From Trichoplax sp. H2 (taxonomy: Eukaryota > Placozoa > Uniplacotomia > Trichoplacea), in the NCBI GenBank assembly GCA_003344405.1, contig NOWV01000287.1, positions 1 through 64,000 of the forward strand: 64,000 nucleotides of DNA, in the 5' to 3' direction. Position 1 is the stretch's first letter; the number at the start of each line of letters is the position of its first letter. Below the pieces are notes generated by a model. That model worked only from the letters and a program-made list of their open reading frames with translations, was not told the DNA's origin and did not search any database. The translations under genes were made by a program, and so were the position numbers. Below are positions 53,276 through 64,000 of this stretch, piece by piece.

Positions 53276-56200
53276 TATCCGTTTAGATTTTATTGGGTAG
53301 AAAGTGAACAATTTTATTACAAGTTTATTATGTCATAGTTGGCGCAACTGTTTATTGCCAGTCAATGTTTTTGCCTACCATTCGAATTGAAAGATAATTC
53401 AATCATCTATTCATTATCTATTGCTTTTCAGCTGGATTGATACTTTCACATTTACTGTCTCGATTTCTTATCGATCTATTTTCCTTTCATTCTATCTAAA
53501 TCTAGATCTGATCAACCTAATTCAATCCTTCCATAAATTGCATTGTAGCAATTCACCAAAATCTAGATTTATTACAAGTGAGAAGTTATGTTGTCAAGAA
53601 AGTGATAACAACTTGGATTGAAGCATATTATACTTCCTATTTCCCACAACCTTTCAGACCATTAATAGCATATTTACTGTTGCTAAGTTCTTAATTTTAA
53701 TTTAAAATTAGATTGAAATATACCAGTAACAAATATGATGTCAAAATTAATAATCATGCCATAAACTTACCCGTTTATAAATTGAGATCTAGCTAAGTAA
53801 TGGCTTTTAATATCAATGGCTACAGGATCAATTTCAATATCCCTTTCTACGGTCTTCATTTTATTAACAATAACTTTCATGATTAGAATAAATTATCTAT
53901 AAGCACTTGTCTTTATTTTTTATCGTTCAGATCTATATCACGCTTAACCTTTATTTCCTGTTATTCATACTATACTATTTCATTGAAGATAAGTGTAACC
54001 ACAATTTACAGTTCAGTCAAATAAATGTAGATATTTTAACTTTTTCCGATTTATTCTCTCTATATTATCGACTCCCAGAAGCCCAGCATTACTATTCTAC
54101 ATTGATGTTACTGTCTTAGTAAATTATTTCCTGTTATTGTATCTGGAAATTTGATGTTACTGTATGTTTTTTCGCTAATATTTTTATGCTAGGCTTTTAG
54201 GCATAATATTGCACAGATTTAATTTTTTCTCTGTCTATGAACTCATACACATTAATAGACATTCTAACAGAAGTTCCGTGTATTGTCTGGTCGAATTCCT
54301 GCGTTTCACATCATTTGGTTAATTAAGTTGCTAACTATCATTAATTGACAAATAGGAGCTAAAATCATGCTGCATGGTACTAGCAATACAATATGCTCCG
54401 ATAGAAAGAATGCGCAACAGTGGCAGCTATCCTGCGAAATATAATCGATACGTTATGTCTAATGTTGCTATATAATACTATGTTGAACTTTCTGCTTAAC
54501 TTGGTAACCCGCTTCTTAGCTTCAAATATTGCATTAATAGCATTTACTTTAAATTTTATCTTAATCATAAGCTGCAATATTTTTGACGAATTTAAAATTT
54601 TCATGAAGGAAACAGAAGGATGATTCTAGACAGTAACATTTAATATACAAAGAATTAACTACCTATCATGATATGTCCTTTTATTGACGACAAGAAGAAA
54701 TCTTCTTAAAAGAATGCCAAAATTTTAGACAATGATTTTATCACGGTCTGTAAAATTGCTGGCATGTTGAAATAAAAGATTTTGCAATACTTGATCAAAT
54801 ATATGAATGAATTTATTAGGAAGAATCATGAAATAATATTCGTGCGGCCATTTAGCAGTTCTATAATATGTCTGCTGGTAGAAAAACCCAGCATATGCAA
54901 TATTTAATAATAAGCAATTTCATAACAAATTTTACTAAAATATTATTTCTTTTCCCACATTGAAAGAAGTGAACGTATCTAGAACAAAGCAGGTTTAATT
55001 TTTATGTATTAAATAATCCAATTATTATAAGTGTTTCAAATAATCTATTAGGAAAGATGCCTGAAAATGGAAGGAAAATTTACATCTATTCAAATATTTA
55101 AAATGATTGCGATTTATAGTTATCAAATCTAAGTTCATCAAGTAAGTCTAATTTTAAAGATTTACAATTAACTTACGACCGAGATTTTGACATAGTAGGT
55201 AATCTGATGTACCTATTATACTTTAATCAGTATCAGCTAGCAAATCTACCTTGTAGCCCACAATAAATTGGACGTACCTTTTAATACTAGTTCTAGTTTG
55301 ATTTGCAGGTACAACTGTGCTTGTTATATCCTACGAGCCATATTCTGATCGATATCTATAATCTCGCGTTAGATGATTAGAGCTAAAAATACATTTATTG
55401 ATTAAATTACGATTTTTAATCCTATCGTAGATTTATGAATTAAATTCTAAGGGAATTGCTTTTACAAAGATAATTATCTTGTATCTTCTAGCAGAGTTAG
55501 CATTAAACATGATATCTACTTTCGGGAAAAATTTCTTTGCGTAGTGATTTGTTACTATGCTTGTTCTCTTTTTTCTTTTAAATCGAAGTTAAATGCAATA
55601 TGGTAATCCTTCCTTCTCCCGAAAATGATAGTGCGCAGTACAATTAAGCAAATTGTAGAGAAAAAGATCGATTAGCATGATTAACTTTCTGTTAGAAGCC
55701 ATTATTGTTGTTCTTTCAAGGATATCGCAACTATTCAATTGTAATTTCCTTCCAACTAGGACAGTAATAGCACGATCTTAATATAATAGCATTAACGTAG
55801 TGTAAGATATGATTTTACGAAATTCTACATAAAATGCGGATATCCAGCTATGGATGTTCACAGAAAATTTGATAATCGTACTTACGACTATAGTTGGCAT
55901 TTATCCATTGAATTGGAATAAAAAATGGCATTTTACCGCTATTAAGTGATTTCTATTATCTTTAGATTAAGAATCATTCCGGAAAAGCTGGGAAGGATGA
56001 TAATACTTTCTATGCACCTACAAATATTCGTCGATCGTACTTTAAAAGTAATACTTAGATATTCATCTTATCCTAAATGCTAACAATAAATCTTTAGCAG
56101 TCACGATAAATAACTTTCTCATAAGTTAATATAGCTTAAAGCATAATCTCTCCAACAATTTATCATAGCGCACAAATATTTTATGTAAGTTTTACTTCCA

Positions 56201-59200
56201 ACATTGCTTGACGCGATAAAAAGTTGGCAGATTTTAATCATTGTACCTTATTTCGTCTACACTTATAAATATCTTTTCCAACGTAGCATAACGTTCAGCA
56301 TTATAAAGACCCATTAGTAATTGAAGATAAAATAAACTACAATACTTTGTTTAATATTTACGAATTATCTATTTTAAGTTTTCGTGTTATCTTATCTCGG
56401 GTTTTAGATTGTATAAATTATTTGAATATAGCACTTGTTCAAAGTTTATATTCTATAATTGTTCAGTGTATGAAGATGATATTTCAGGTTCATAAATTAT
56501 TTTTAATTTGCTAAAGTTAGATAATAAAAGGGTTTAGAAAAAGCGGTAAAACCAATTCAAGTAAAATTGATACCGGAAGCTATTCTTCATTACTTTTAGC
56601 GAAAGCATCGGTACCGATCAAAGTGATTCTAAAATTTGATTTCATCTGTAAACCATAGAGGTTTAATCGATTAATACTTTAAAGTAGTGCAGTCTATTTG
56701 CTTTAGCAAATAAGTAGTGGATTTGGAATATACTATCTGCAAACATACAAATGATTCTACACATTCCTAAGAGGAGTCGAGGCCTGAAATGTTTACGGAT
56801 GGATTACCGTATTATATTGATATAATGCATATAATGTAATACATAAATAGGAAAAATTAAAATTTGATAATTTAACTAATAAAGTAATAATATCTGTTTT
56901 TATATTTATCACGCAAACTAGTTTATTATCGATGATAAATAGGGTTAAGCATAAATCATTCTTCGCTATAATTAACTAAATCTACAGTTTGTTTTACTTC
57001 TTCGTGATGAATAGGACAATCAAGAAATATGATAACCTTAATAAAAGCATACCGTGACTCCATATTAAAACTAAATTTACCTAAAGGATTGCGCCATACC
57101 TTCATGTAATATTACATTATAACATTGCTCATGTTTACAGGAAATGCTTAGTTAGTTCGGACAATAAAAACATGAAAGTTAATGTAGTTTCAAACGCAAA
57201 ACATGCAGTTTCTTTTTTATCATTCTTTGCAGCGCAAAATTACGGATTCAATGTACAAAGTTTAGTTTTCACGTCACATCCTAAGTTCAGCTAGTAATAA
57301 AATAGCATATTTGCGTACATAGCATCCGTGGGATGAACTACTAAATAATGACAAGATAAATCTTACGGAAATACTTATAGTAATTGTAATATTTAAGAAT
57401 ATTTATAGTCTATGGACAGAAAAATTACGGAAGTAAACGTAATCACGTAAGAATTTTAAGACGATGACAAGGCTTAACGGATGACTAACAATTCTTTGTC
57501 GAATTATCGTTGTTTTTCTCCAAGATTTCTTATTAATCACTTTATCATATATTACAAAAAATGAAATGATGCAAGAAGCGATCAATGAAAATATTATGTC
57601 ATAGTTAGCAAAATATATCTTAATATTGTAGATATTGTCAAATTTTATAGTTTAATTGCCTACATAATTCGATTTTGATGATACCGGTTTGAAGTTGAAA
57701 TTTTTTATAGATGGTAGTAAGATAGTCTGTAAACTAAAGAAATTCATTGATAGAGTGATTTTTGCGCTCGAAAATAAGATCACATGATTTGAAAAATAAC
57801 GCGAACAAAATCGGAAAGCGTTAGCGTAAACTAATACTTTACATGTGAGAGTAGATGGTATCTTACAATAATAGTTTGTACTTTACTGAAGCTGCTCATT
57901 ACGAGAATAAAGAAAAATATTTAATTTTAAGCAATTGGTATGAAATTTTTGTACTTTTATATTTTAACATCGATTTGACAGTAATTTATCACTAATCATG
58001 CGTTGCTTTAGTATCGTCAAAGCTATACAATTAGTCACATTTATGAAAGGCTATAATAGTATTAATTATTATGATCGATTAGTCGTTAATGATTTTCGCC
58101 GACTTATCGTATTATTATTAATGGCTAACATTGATCTGTTTCCTTAATACAAGGAAAAGAAGATAGATTTTAGTTTAAGGCTTGAAATGCTAATAAGATA
58201 CCCTATAGAATCACTCCAGTATTGAATATTTCTGCAAGATTTCATGAATTTGGATGAATGTAAGTATTCGGTAGATTTCGCCTTGTCATTAAAATTGCAG
58301 CCAAAATTAGAAATGTACTGGCAATCTAAGCTAGAATGGTATTTTACACAAAAAATAATGGCAATTTAATAGGTAAACTCAAAATGCACTACAATATTTC
58401 TTCTTATTATTATTGGGGAATTATGTCATTGCGAACAGACAATATTGAAAGCTATCATAGAAGACATACATATGAAAAGCAAATAACTTACCTAGAGGCT
58501 AATTATGCAGTTTACTCTAGTACCAGTTATAAGATTTCAGTTAGATTAGTTAGTTGCTGGTATACGTAGGTTTTACTGGTGTCTTAAATATAATGAATGA
58601 TTTAAAAGAGATGGAGGTAAAAATACTGTAATTCAATTTTACATACTATACTAAGCCACTCCGGAGATTTAAAATTATTATATGGCACCTTCGATACGCA
58701 GTGTTAGGGAAAATTTGACACAATGTATTTACAATCAATCTGATACAGCGTCTGTTACTAAGAATTTTAAATGATGCTTTATTAGAGAAGCTATTGGAAA
58801 GAATACAGCTATTAATCGTAAAGCAATTGCTAGATTGGATGTTTATTGATATTTAACAAATCAAAATTTTTGATTGTGTATCGGCATCTGTGTGGTTGTA
58901 TCGTCGTTGTGCCTATACAGACGACTTTGCCTGCTGTATCTAAGCCAAATTTGAATTTCTATCGATATCTAGTCAGGCGTAAGCCTTATTGAGTCTAAAT
59001 TTAACATAGAATGGTTTCCGAACAAGCTGATTGGAGTCATAGAAATATCCGCTTATCTCGTTGAAGTGACACGAATTTTAATAAGAATTATTCATTTCTA
59101 ATCTAGTTGATAGCTAAGAATATAAGTTTTAATCGTGGTAATGGGCATAATTGCCACCTTAATATTTTTAATCTATCTAAATGAAAACAAATGCAATGTT

Positions 59201-60208
59201 GAACAGAAAGTTAAGAAAATCTTCAGAATTCAATTACATCAATCGTAGATTTGTAAATAGTAAAAAATTTTCAATATTGTATATCCAGCAGAGATGGTTC
59301 GATAGGGAATCTCACGAAATGGTATGAAATTGATTAATGGTGTTAATTTTAAATATGTACTATCGTAGTATTCATCACTTTTTATTTATTTTACCGACGT
59401 GTAAGGAAAGTACGATATTTCCTAGAATTTTGCATTTATTATGCTTCGTAGGAATCTACTAGATTACCTAGCATTTTCTGTTGACGTCCTCGCTACCGAT
59501 ATTCGAGCACATCATACTATACTACATCTACAAACTTGACTACGATAGCTGTCTGGGTTGAGCAATCTCCACTGACATTCTAACCATTTTGATTAGTGGT
59601 AATCCTAATGAGGGCAATAAATATAGGTGGATTTATAATAGATGGTATTAAAATATTTATCCCTATTGAATTCAATGAGAGTTAGAGAGTAGATATTGCT
59701 TTAGTGGTATTCCGTGAAGCGAGAACTACTATGAGTGGGATCTAAATTACGGTCGATCGAATGATATTATCAATTCTTCCGTCACTTTATGCTTTATAAT
59801 AATTAATTAACGACAGATTTATGAACTATTTCTTGTCGATAGAAATCATTGATGGTAAAATACAGAAAAGGTAACGTTACAATTATGAAATATTGAAGAA
59901 TGAGATATGAAATTATATTTTTCAGCTTTATTTTAATACTAGTAAATTTTCTCATCGATATTACGTCAAGAAACTGTTAAATTTATTCGGCAGCTACGCT
60001 CATCACGAAATTGACTTTAAATTTACGCGTTTACCTTTACTGTTTTTATTTCATCAAGAATGCAAATACTAATGAAATACAGGTTCCGATATTATTAACA
60101 TACAGATAATCTGAATATATTTAACTGAACTTTCACACGATTAAATTTAAAGTCTTATTTTATTATCACCCGTATAGAGTATAAATTCTAGGTAATAGAA
60201 TAAGTACG
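53276..60208. other. Unassigned region with a few hydrophobic open frames
   Basis: Plus-strand frames at 53421-53621, 53907-54119 and 54420-54623 follow plausible acceptors (CTTTTCAG, TCGTTCAG, GCAACAG) and encode hydrophobic stretches. They do not join into a model that I can defend. A 50-codon frame at about 58838-58995 is likewise unexplained. Nothing else recognised. Confidence 0.4.
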
Positions 60209-60510
60209 TGTCACAAACCAGCTTCGTGACAAGGATAACGTAAAACAAATCTCTAAATTACTATTGTCTCCGGGATTCAGTATCCCTTAACTACCTCACA
60301 AGAATTTAGACGTCTTTGATTCTACGTTAAACTCAACTAGACAATTGAGAACTACTTTATTCAACTATCTGAAGGGCTTATATACCCTGCTACAGCAGCT
60401 AACATTCACGAGTTATCTACTAACTAATTTTTCACAGTCGCAATACAATATGTCCATTCACAGAATCATTTCAGTACACATTACAGCACAGCATTAAATT
60501 TACTGTAACA
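60209..60510 (-). mobile_element. Possible solo LTR, second family
   Basis: About 302 bp, read on the minus strand from TGTTACAGTAAATT to TTTGTGACA. GGGTATATAAGCCC and then AATAAAG (plus-strand 60356-60361) are spaced like an LTR promoter and poly-A signal. There is no clear similarity to the elements at 2786 and 12227, although size and layout agree. No target-site duplication was found. Confidence 0.4.
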
Positions 60511-61294
60511 AATTTATAATTAGAGTAATTCCTATTGTAAGTAACTAGTTGTAATATAATATCACTATATTATCTTAACCAAATTTAGATAGCTATTTCT
60601 TCACGGTAGTTCGTACCGTGACAGTACGATATAATATTCGTTTCTAATACTGATAGCTTATACGAGCATATTAAAATTTTTATCCTTTAAAAACGTTTTC
60701 CTTACAGAGCATGGCATAGTATTAATATAATATTTTTGCCATATTGTATTCGCGTGGTGTAAATGTATAATGAAACCGGTACAATGATATGATTTATCGC
60801 ATTAACAGATAGTAGTATGTCTAGTAACCATCTTTGCCTGTACTAATACTATCAATTCCTGGATAAAGGCTATGATACACTACTGGTTACTTTTAAGGTT
60901 AGCACATGCTAAAATCGTAAATGCTATTTCCTACTTTTTTACGATGAAGACAATACATATGCACAATTTTTAAATTTCAGTGCATTAATAATTAATGTTT
61001 GTTTATGACCTTGAGAATAAAGTAATTTCTAACATTTTCGAGGCTTTGAGGTTCCCGAAGGCAGATATTCAAATTAGTAGCTTACTTATGCGATAACCAT
61101 ACCACTTTTATACAATAAATGCTTTGCAAAATCAACTTACTATAAGGTATGCAAGTAAAAACGTTGATTATCGAAATTAGAAAAATTTCCATTCTTTAAA
61201 TTAAGCCTTATTAATTCAACACTAACTTAGAAGCTACATAACATAGTTTGTAAATCATAAGTTATATTACACTTTTCAACTGAAAACCAACAGC

Positions 61295-61445
61295 GAAATC
61301 AACTCTAATGAACTTCGAAAAACTAATAGCATTAAAAGTTGGTATAGCGATATGCTACATTGTTTTCTAACCAAATATGAAACTATACTGCAATTTGCGG
61401 TAGAAAATTTGAAAACATTTAGCTATAAAACCAAATTTTGTTCTT
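61295..61445 (+). repeat. Duplicated coding-like block, left copy (cut by assembly gap)
   Basis: 151 bp nearly identical to 61578-61728. It is open in the same frame (INSNELRKTNSI, SWYSDMLHCFLTKYE, LAVENLKTFSYKTKFC) and runs straight into the 20-N gap. Only a few substitutions separate the copies. Confidence 0.7.
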
Positions 61446-61465
61446 NNNNNNNNNNNNNNNNNNNN
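61446..61465. other. Assembly gap (20 N)
   Basis: Run of N between the two copies of a coding-like block. The other gap, at 810-829, is also 20 N, so both are likely placeholders of fixed size. Confidence 0.99.
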
Positions 61466-61578
61466 GTAGAGCAAAAGTGCTCGTGATAGTGCAGATATCG
61501 TTCCTTGATACGTAGTTCAAGGAATTGACTTATTGATCGTAGATTACGTTATCTTGTTGCAAAGCTGTTTTGTGACAG

Positions 61579-61739
61579 AAATCAACTCTAATGAACTTCG
61601 AAAAACTAATAGCATTAATAGTTGGTATAGCGATATGCTACATTGTTTTTTAACCAAATATGAAACTATACTGCAATTGGCGGTAGAAAATTTGAAAACA
61701 TTTAGCTATAAAACCAAATTTTGTTCTTTGCATGAATGA
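61579..61739 (+). CDS. Candidate terminal exon, right copy of the duplicated block (partial)
   Basis: After a possible acceptor (TTTTGTGACAG) the frame is open to TGA at 61737-61739. It encodes about 53 residues with a helical-looking core (SWYSDMLHCFLTKYETILQL) and ends FCSLHE. The left copy keeps the same frame and shows mostly third-position or conservative changes, which supports coding. No domain recognised. The upstream exons are not found and may lie in the gap. Confidence 0.35.
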
Positions 61740-63325
61740 TTGGTTATTATTTAATGCTTTGCTTGTGGTCATAATACAGGAATATAGATGATATAGTTAG
61801 TTCAAAGCTAATATCAATGCATGTGCTCACCATTAAAATCAAAGGGCATGAGTAACGTTTCTTGCCTCGGATTAGTTTCTATCCTTGCTCTAAGCCGATA
61901 GTTATTGAAACCGTATCAATAAATACAGTTTTCAAGGGTTGTTATGGAAATTTACCACCTGAAATAATAATATATCAACACTGAATTGAAACAATATTAT
62001 TGTAAGGCCTTAACTAGAAAGTCAATATCGTTTAGAATAATGTCTATTATTAGCAATAAAAGAAGTCTGGTAGGCAGGCCGATTCTATGTTGGGGGTAAA
62101 AAATAAAGAAATAAGATTTGTATTGTGCTTTATCTGACGTATTTTTACTATAACTATAGTTCGCATAGTAGTTGAATGAATCTTATTGAATACAAATCAT
62201 GTAAATTATCTTTTCTATCCTTTAGCTTTTCTCAGTCAGTGATTTCTAATGTCTATTACCGTTACGTTTATTTTTATATTCTTTTGTCACATCATCACAA
62301 ATTATCAGACGTTGGAGGACATAAAGCTTCATGGAATTTGCTCATAAATACTAATATTTAAATGGAGAATTCAAAGATAAAAGAGGTAAAATAGAGTATC
62401 TATTGCTTGATTTTACGCTTAATCTGTATTTTGCTATGCGATAACGGCAATTAATATCGCTTACTATGTCTCAGCGATCGATTACATGACAGCAATAATT
62501 TTGATAGAAGTGATGAGTTACTACCAGTCTAATTCATCTATTCTGATACTATTAATCAGGAACATATTTATTTTCGAGGTCTGCTTAATCTATTTCGAAA
62601 TTTTCCTTTAAAGTAAATCAACTCATAAAGAACGCTTTACTAACAGAACGTTGTCATATCATGTTTATCCGTTACATATTCACCTAGGTCATTTTTGTTA
62701 TTGACTGTATGTAGCCACTGCAGATGCTTTGCTATTTCAAACGACATTTATTCACCATAATTGATGGTCTAGCTTACGATCGTTAAATATATTTATCGTT
62801 TCCACAGCCTGAGATTAACTTCTCGCTTAATTTAACGTATTAAATTGGACTATACGACCAGATCATGAATTGACTACATGATTCCAAACCCTATTTTGGA
62901 TACTAGCATCCATAAATTAATAAGCTTTACTATACTGATTATATTTTGATTGATTCTTATCAGTGGAGTCGAGAGATTATTGTTATCTTTGAATGTCTGA
63001 AACTAAAATTTAATATCTTAGTAGAATAGATATCCATCAATATATCTAATTACGTGAATAACTAAAAAATTACTATTCCACTTTCAACCATTTCCATCGT
63101 GGCTAATTAATAAATGACTAATTCTGCGGCATAAAGAGTCCATAGCTGCAGATTTAGTAATGTTTTGGCTGAAATATTTAAAATTACTGTGTTGTATCTG
63201 AAACATTTCGTATCAAATAAATGCCATTTGCTTCTAATTTATTCTTGGCAATTTGTACCTTTGGTAGACCATTTGACGAAATCTGATATAATTTCAATTG
63301 ATAAACTGGCATTTTTTATCTTTAG
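61740..63325. other. Unassigned sequence before the EF-hand exons
   Basis: AT-rich, no convincing exon; the frame at 62176-62361 has no recognisable features. The first exons of the EF-hand gene probably lie here. Confidence 0.4.
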
Positions 63326-63643
63326 GAAATAGAATCTATCAAAGTTGATAACCATAAAGGTAAATGGAGCCAAGAGATGTTTTTAAAGCAGTTAGAGACA
63401 ATAACAGGTGAACTTTGTACGAATTCATATCAATAATTTCGACGATACATTACTCATCTTTCTGATATCTAATCCTAATAAATCTTGGAAATGTTGATTA
63501 AGTGATTTTATGTACTAATATCATATTATTATATTGCACACTATAGCTTCAAAACTTTCAAACCATGTTGTTAGTCGTTTAAGCTACCAAGAAATTATAG
63601 ACCTCAAATTAGTTTTTGACGCATTTGATATCGATGAAGATAG
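63326..63643 (+). CDS. EF-hand protein, two internal exons (partial, continues past the window)
   Basis: Exons 63326-63407 and 63547-63643 have AG/GT borders (TTTAG, GTGAAC, CACTATAG, GTAATA), and their phases agree (1 then 2). The second exon encodes SRLSYQEIIDLKLVFDAFDI followed by DEDR. That is a helix followed by the first half of a calcium-binding EF-hand loop, with Asp at loop positions 1, 3 and 5 (D-x-D-x-D). It resembles calmodulin/centrin-type EF-hands. The exon ends inside the loop, so the rest lies beyond 63643 and partly outside the window. The first exon is less certain, because an alternative donor sits at 63359. Role unknown; Ca2+ binding is inferred. Confidence 0.55.
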
Positions 63644-64000
63644 GTAATATTATTTCCTTCATTAATTGCCTGCTTATCGCATTTGTTAAACTTATTCAAT
63701 TTCTAAATGATCATTAATCATCAACATCTGATAGTCATATCTTCATTATGCGGTTATTATATTTGACTAATCTTTTGGCAATTGTTAGCTATTAAATAAT
63801 GATAATAATTTAAAAATTCTATAAAAGACCTGTGGCTTGTTTGAAGCATTTTGCGATTTAAATTGCTGCATCTATTACATCTCGTAACTCTACAATTATA
63901 CATTCGAATATTGTATTAAACCCATCTTCATTAGAAACATTATTTTCTATTAAAACATTCTCTTAGTGATATCTTTATGATATTAAATTTATAGGGTGAT

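Noticed and set aside
53954-54623. Possible multi-pass membrane protein from hydrophobic frames
   Set aside because: The frames cannot be joined with consistent phase, and hydrophobic codons are expected by chance in T-rich DNA.
1-64000. tRNA, rRNA, CRISPR array, bacterial operon signals
   Set aside because: None seen by eye on either strand; intron-containing genes show this is eukaryotic nuclear DNA. tRNAs could be missed without a covariance-model scan.

Overview
The window reads as nuclear DNA of a compact, AT-rich invertebrate genome. Genes are split by short GT-AG introns (about 70-1000 bp), one transcription-factor-like gene is intronless, and the protein types are animal ones (SLC23 transporters, a ZU5/Death-domain protein, an EF-hand protein). 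The base composition, intron sizes and gene content fit an early-branching metazoan such as a placozoan (Trichoplax/Hoilungia); this is inference and was not tested by a search. There are two 20-N assembly gaps (810-829 and 61446-61465).

Region 1 (about 3.3-26.2 kb, minus strand) is a tandem array of three full-length SLC23/NAT-type transporter genes (A 3345-7695, B 13056-17232, C 21786-26141). I could rebuild each from ATG to stop as 12 coding exons. Exon lengths and phases are identical in all three, apart from 3 nt in exon 1, and include two micro-exons of 19 and 25 nt. The products are 607, 608 and 608 aa. Blocks of flanking DNA were copied along with the genes, and a short CRE-like element lies 130-155 bp upstream of each ATG. 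Two diverged, oppositely oriented solo-LTR-like elements lie on either side of gene A.

Region 2 (29.0-34.3 kb, plus strand) holds a five-exon gene for a protein of about 637 aa: an N-terminal SAM domain, a polybasic/Ser-Asn-rich linker, a degenerate ZU5-like domain, a UPA-like region and a C-terminal Death domain. This is the UNC5/PIDD/ankyrin type of signalling module, but fused to SAM. It is the most interesting single gene here.

Region 3 (34.3-49.0 kb) is gene-poor. It has one candidate terminal exon with a membrane segment (47.0-47.2 kb) and one possible LTR. Region 4 (49.0-49.9 kb, minus strand) is an intronless gene for a protein with a Brinker/CENPB-type helix-turn-helix pair, a polyQ run and a very acidic tail, probably derived from a pogo/Tigger-type transposase DNA-binding region. 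Region 5 (50-63 kb) is mostly unassigned and has a few coding-like fragments, a third LTR-like element and a 151-bp coding-like block repeated on both sides of the second gap. The plus-strand end of the window (63.3 kb onward) enters an EF-hand gene that continues past the edge.

Splice sites and exon phases were read by eye. No alignment, profile search or transcript evidence was available.
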